From Enteractinococcus sp. (GTDB lineage: Bacteria > Actinomycetota > Actinomycetes > Actinomycetales > Micrococcaceae), in assembly GCA_029267455.1 (NCBI GenBank), contig JAJUIX010000086.1:1-5873 (forward strand): a stretch of 5,873 nt of DNA, in the 5' to 3' direction. Shown here one piece after another: positions 4,010-5,873 of the stretch. Under the pieces are notes generated by a model. It ran no database searches. It saw nothing but the letters and a program-made list of their open reading frames with translations, and was not told where the DNA came from. Within the stretch, counting starts at the first letter, position 1; each line of letters begins with the position of its first letter. A program made the position numbers and the translations under genes.

Positions 4010-5464
4010 TTGAATTCTTCTTCTCCCGCGGCTGTTATCGTGTTGGCCGCCGGCGCTGGCACGCGAATGAAATCGGCTCTTCCAAAAGTTCTCCATCCCA
4101 TGGGTGGACGTTCTCTTGTAGGTCACGCCCTTGATGTCGCAGCAAGTTTGAACCCCGAACACCTCGTAGCCGTGGTCCGACACCAACGTGACCAAGTCGT
4201 AGAACATCTTCTGGCTCATACACCTGACCTGGTGATTGCGGATCAAGACGAGATCCCCGGTACTGGTCGCGCGGTCGAAGTCGGGCTCCAAGCCATCGGC
4301 TCAGTCACCGGCACCGTCGTCGTAACCTACGGTGACGTCCCACTGCTCACCCCTGAGACGCTTTCAGAACTCGTGACTGAACATCAAAACGCCGGCAATG
4401 CGGTGACAGTACTTACTGCTAATGTCTCGGACGCTACAGGGTACGGACGTATTGTCCGAGACGATAATGGGTTGGTCACCCAAATCGTAGAACATAAAGA
4501 TGCCCTCAAAATTGCTGAGGACACCGGTGATACGACCATTGTAGATATCACGGAAATTAACTCCGGTATTTACGCCTTCGACGGTGAAGTGCTTGGCCGC
4601 GCCCTGGCAGAAGTTACCACCGATAATGTCCAAGGAGAAAAATATCTCACGGATGTCCTGGAACTTGCCCGCGCCGAAGGTGGCCGTGTAGCGACCCATG
4701 TCACCGGCGATCTGTGGGAGGTCGAAGGCGTCAATGACCGTGTGCAACTTGCCACCTTGGGAGCGGTGCTGAACCGTCGCATCACAGAGCACTGGATGCG
4801 CCAGGGCGTGACCATCGTAGATCCATCCACCACCTGGATCGATGTTGATGTCGAACTTGACCAGGACGTTACGATCAAACCCAACACCCAGCTGCACGGT
4901 AAGACAAAAATTGCCACCGGCGCGACCATCGGACCAGACACCACCCTTATAGATGTTGTCGTAGGGGAGGACGCGACTGTCCGTCGAACCGAAGCCACCG
5001 ATGCGACCATCGGCCAGGGTGCCAATGTGGGCCCATTTACCTACATCCGTCCCGGGACCGTGTTGGGAAACGCCGGGAAAATCGGCGCCTTCTACGAAAC
5101 CAAAAACGCAGTCATTGGTCGCGGGGCCAAGCTGTCGCACCTGGGTTATGCCGGTGATGCAGAGATCGGAGAAAACACCAATATTGGCTGCGGTAACATC
5201 ACGGCCAACTACGACGGCGTCAACAAGCACCGCACGGTGATCGGCTCCGAGGTGCGTACTGGCTCAAACACGGTATTTACCGCCCCCGTGACGATCGGCG
5301 ATGGCGCGTATACAGCCGCCGGTGCAGTCGTCCGAAACGATGTCCCACCCGGTGCGCTCACCATGAATGCGGTGGAGCAGCGCACCATCGAAGACTGGGT
5401 CCTTAAGCGTCGACCAGATACCGCAGCCGCTGATGCTGCGCGCAAGGCCAACGAAAAGTCATAA
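4010..5464 (+). CDS. glmU: Bifunctional N-acetylglucosamine-1-phosphate uridyltransferase / glucosamine-1-phosphate acetyltransferase
   Basis: GlmU carries out the last two steps to UDP-GlcNAc, the precursor of peptidoglycan and other wall glycans. It acetylates GlcN-1-P with acetyl-CoA, then adds UMP from UTP. At 484 residues it is full length. The N-terminal uridyltransferase has LAAGAGTRMKSALPKVLH (12-29), GTGRAVE (84-90), YGDVPLL (107-113) with the metal-binding D109, YGRIVRD (145-151), EINSGIYAFD (182-191), and EVEGVND (237-243) with N242 as the second metal ligand. The acetyltransferase is a left-handed beta-helix from about 265. It has RPGTVLG (347-353), SHLGYAGDAEIG (376-387) with catalytic H377, NYDGVNKHRT (400-409), and DVPPGAL near 444-450. 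A charged, Ala-rich tail (465-484) ends the protein, as is common in actinobacteria. Translation starts at TTG 4010, after AAGGTGAG. It lies 52 bp after tRNA-Gln with no clear promoter between, and 83 bp before prs, a widespread actinobacterial gene pair. Confidence 0.97.
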   Translation: MNSSSPAAVIVLAAGAGTRMKSALPKVLHPMGGRSLVGHALDVAASLNPEHLVAVVRHQRDQVVEHLLAHTPDLVIADQDEIPGTGRAVEVGLQAIGSVTGTVVVTYGDVPLLTPETLSELVTEHQNAGNAVTVLTANVSDATGYGRIVRDDNGLVTQIVEHKDALKIAEDTGDTTIVDITEINSGIYAFDGEVLGRALAEVTTDNVQGEKYLTDVLELARAEGGRVATHVTGDLWEVEGVNDRVQLATLGAVLNRRITEHWMRQGVTIVDPSTTWIDVDVELDQDVTIKPNTQLHGKTKIATGATIGPDTTLIDVVVGEDATVRRTEATDATIGQGANVGPFTYIRPGTVLGNAGKIGAFYETKNAVIGRGAKLSHLGYAGDAEIGENTNIGCGNITANYDGVNKHRTVIGSEVRTGSNTVFTAPVTIGDGAYTAAGAVVRNDVPPGALTMNAVEQRTIEDWVLKRRPDTAAADAARKANEKS

Positions 5465-5485
5465 TTTACTCATCAGCTGTCAGAC

Positions 5486-5507
5486 CACTGTGGAAGGGCC
5501 TACAGTG
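5486..5507 (+). other. Imperfect hairpin in the glmU-prs gap
   Basis: CACTGT (5486-5491) pairs with ACAGTG (5502-5507), and the stem can be extended by GG/CC with a single T bulge around the loop AAGGG. It starts 21 bp after the glmU stop and has no U-tract. It might be a weak terminator, an attenuator or an mRNA processing site between the two genes. Confidence 0.35.
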
Positions 5508-5535
5508 AAACCGTCAACAGCACGCTGTACGTTCT

Positions 5536-5542
5536 AGGGAGA
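5536..5542 (+). promoter_or_regulatory. Ribosome binding site supporting the TTG start of prs
   Basis: AGGGAGA lies five bases before TTG 5548. No ATG or GTG occurs in frame between it and the first conserved segment KKLVLASGRAH, so TTG is the natural start. Confidence 0.65.
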
Positions 5543-5547
5543 ACTGG

Positions 5548-5873
5548 TTGAGCGAAATCGTCACCAATGAGAACAAGAAGCTCGTATTAGCCTCTGGTCG
5601 GGCACACCCTGAGCTTGCTGAGGAAATCGCTGAGCACCTGGGCACCGAATTGTTGCCGCTGGACGCTTATGACTTTGCAAACGGTGAAACGTATGTTCGC
5701 CCAAGCCAGTCGGTACGCGGGAAAGATGTTTTCATTCTGCAGTCCCACCCTGCACCCATGAACAACTGGGTCATGGAGCAACTCTTGTTGTGTGACGCGA
5801 TGAAACGTGCCTCGGCCCGTCGCATCACCGTTGTCTCCCCGTTTTATCCCTACGCTCGGCAAGATAAAAAAGG
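5548..5873 (+). CDS. prs: Ribose-phosphate pyrophosphokinase (PRPP synthetase), N-terminal 108 residues
   Basis: Prs transfers pyrophosphate from ATP to ribose-5-phosphate, making PRPP for purine, pyrimidine, histidine, tryptophan and NAD synthesis. In actinobacteria PRPP also feeds decaprenyl-phosphoryl-arabinose where that pathway exists. The gene runs off the right edge. Visible marks are KKLVLASGRAHPELAEEIA (10-28), FANGETYVRP (43-52), the counterpart of the family's F-x-D-G-E segment with N in place of D, SVRGKDVFILQS (55-66), and the ATP-site segment FYPYARQDKK (99-108), in the form typical of actinobacterial Prs. Translation probably begins at TTG 5548 after AGGGAGA. It follows glmU by 83 bp on the same strand and is likely co-transcribed, although a hairpin lies between them. 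The catalytic-loop and PRPP-binding motifs are beyond the window. Confidence 0.94.
   Translation, partial: MSEIVTNENKKLVLASGRAHPELAEEIAEHLGTELLPLDAYDFANGETYVRPSQSVRGKDVFILQSHPAPMNNWVMEQLLLCDAMKRASARRITVVSPFYPYARQDKK

Noticed and set aside
3838..4101. An 87-codon minus-strand frame with RPQDSNLDHTAPKAG
   Set aside because: Also an antisense translation of tRNA-Gln, a known source of spurious proteins.
3662..4291. A 209-codon open frame on the minus strand across the Rho_N gene, tRNA-Gln and glmU
   Set aside because: It is an antisense reading; the stretch PPPGFEPGPH is the familiar false peptide made by translating the complement of a tRNA T-arm. No ribosome binding site or family match.
4364..5230. 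A 288-codon minus-strand frame opposite glmU
   Set aside because: The glmU frame is strongly conserved and full length; the antisense frame is glycine-rich shadow sequence with no recognisable domain.
1..5873. Mobile elements, CRISPR, prophage or defence genes
   Set aside because: All sizeable open frames are housekeeping genes or shadows; no transposase, integrase, repeat array or terminal repeats seen.

Overview
The window looks like chromosomal housekeeping sequence from an actinobacterium of moderate G+C content. The pointers are a NrtR-type regulator in front of nadA, a tRNA-Gln gene beside glmU, glmU followed by prs, two TTG-started genes, and a terminator stem with no U-tract. The genus is a guess; a Micrococcales/Micrococcaceae member would fit, but nothing here proves it. 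I see no insertion sequence, phage gene, CRISPR array or toxin-antitoxin pair.

Layout. Left block, minus strand (1-1421): an NAD-biosynthesis operon. It opens with a strong promoter (TTGACA, 17 bp, CATACT), then a near-perfect palindromic operator over the expected transcription start, then nrtR (a Nudix-derived repressor with a decayed Nudix box), then nadA (quinolinate synthase), which runs off the left edge. Middle block, plus strand (1461-3269): ogt (O6-alkylguanine-DNA alkyltransferase), tag (3-methyladenine DNA glycosylase, overlapping ogt by 17 bp) and a DJ-1/PfpI-family gene 34 bp on, closed by a 13-bp hairpin. This reads as a base-damage repair operon. The Tag protein has lost all four residues of the family's zinc-binding site. 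Next (3364-3783) is a small protein with one membrane helix, an acidic proline-rich linker and a C-terminal Rho_N/SAP-like domain. Right block, plus strand (3886-5873): tRNA-Gln(TTG), glmU (complete, TTG start) and prs (partial, TTG start). The tRNA is directly preceded by a hairpin and lies only 52 bp before glmU, so it may be processed from the 5' part of the glmU transcript.

How the genes relate: NrtR probably senses an NAD-derived ligand and sets expression of itself and nadA. Ogt and Tag remove alkyl damage from guanine and adenine, and the DJ-1-like protein may deal with carbonyl or other stress products. GlmU makes UDP-GlcNAc for the cell wall and Prs makes PRPP, which also feeds NAD synthesis at the NadC step. 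No clearly new multi-gene system is present. The points most worth a second look are the nested NrtR operator, the zinc-less Tag, the membrane-anchored Rho_N protein and the tRNA-glmU arrangement.
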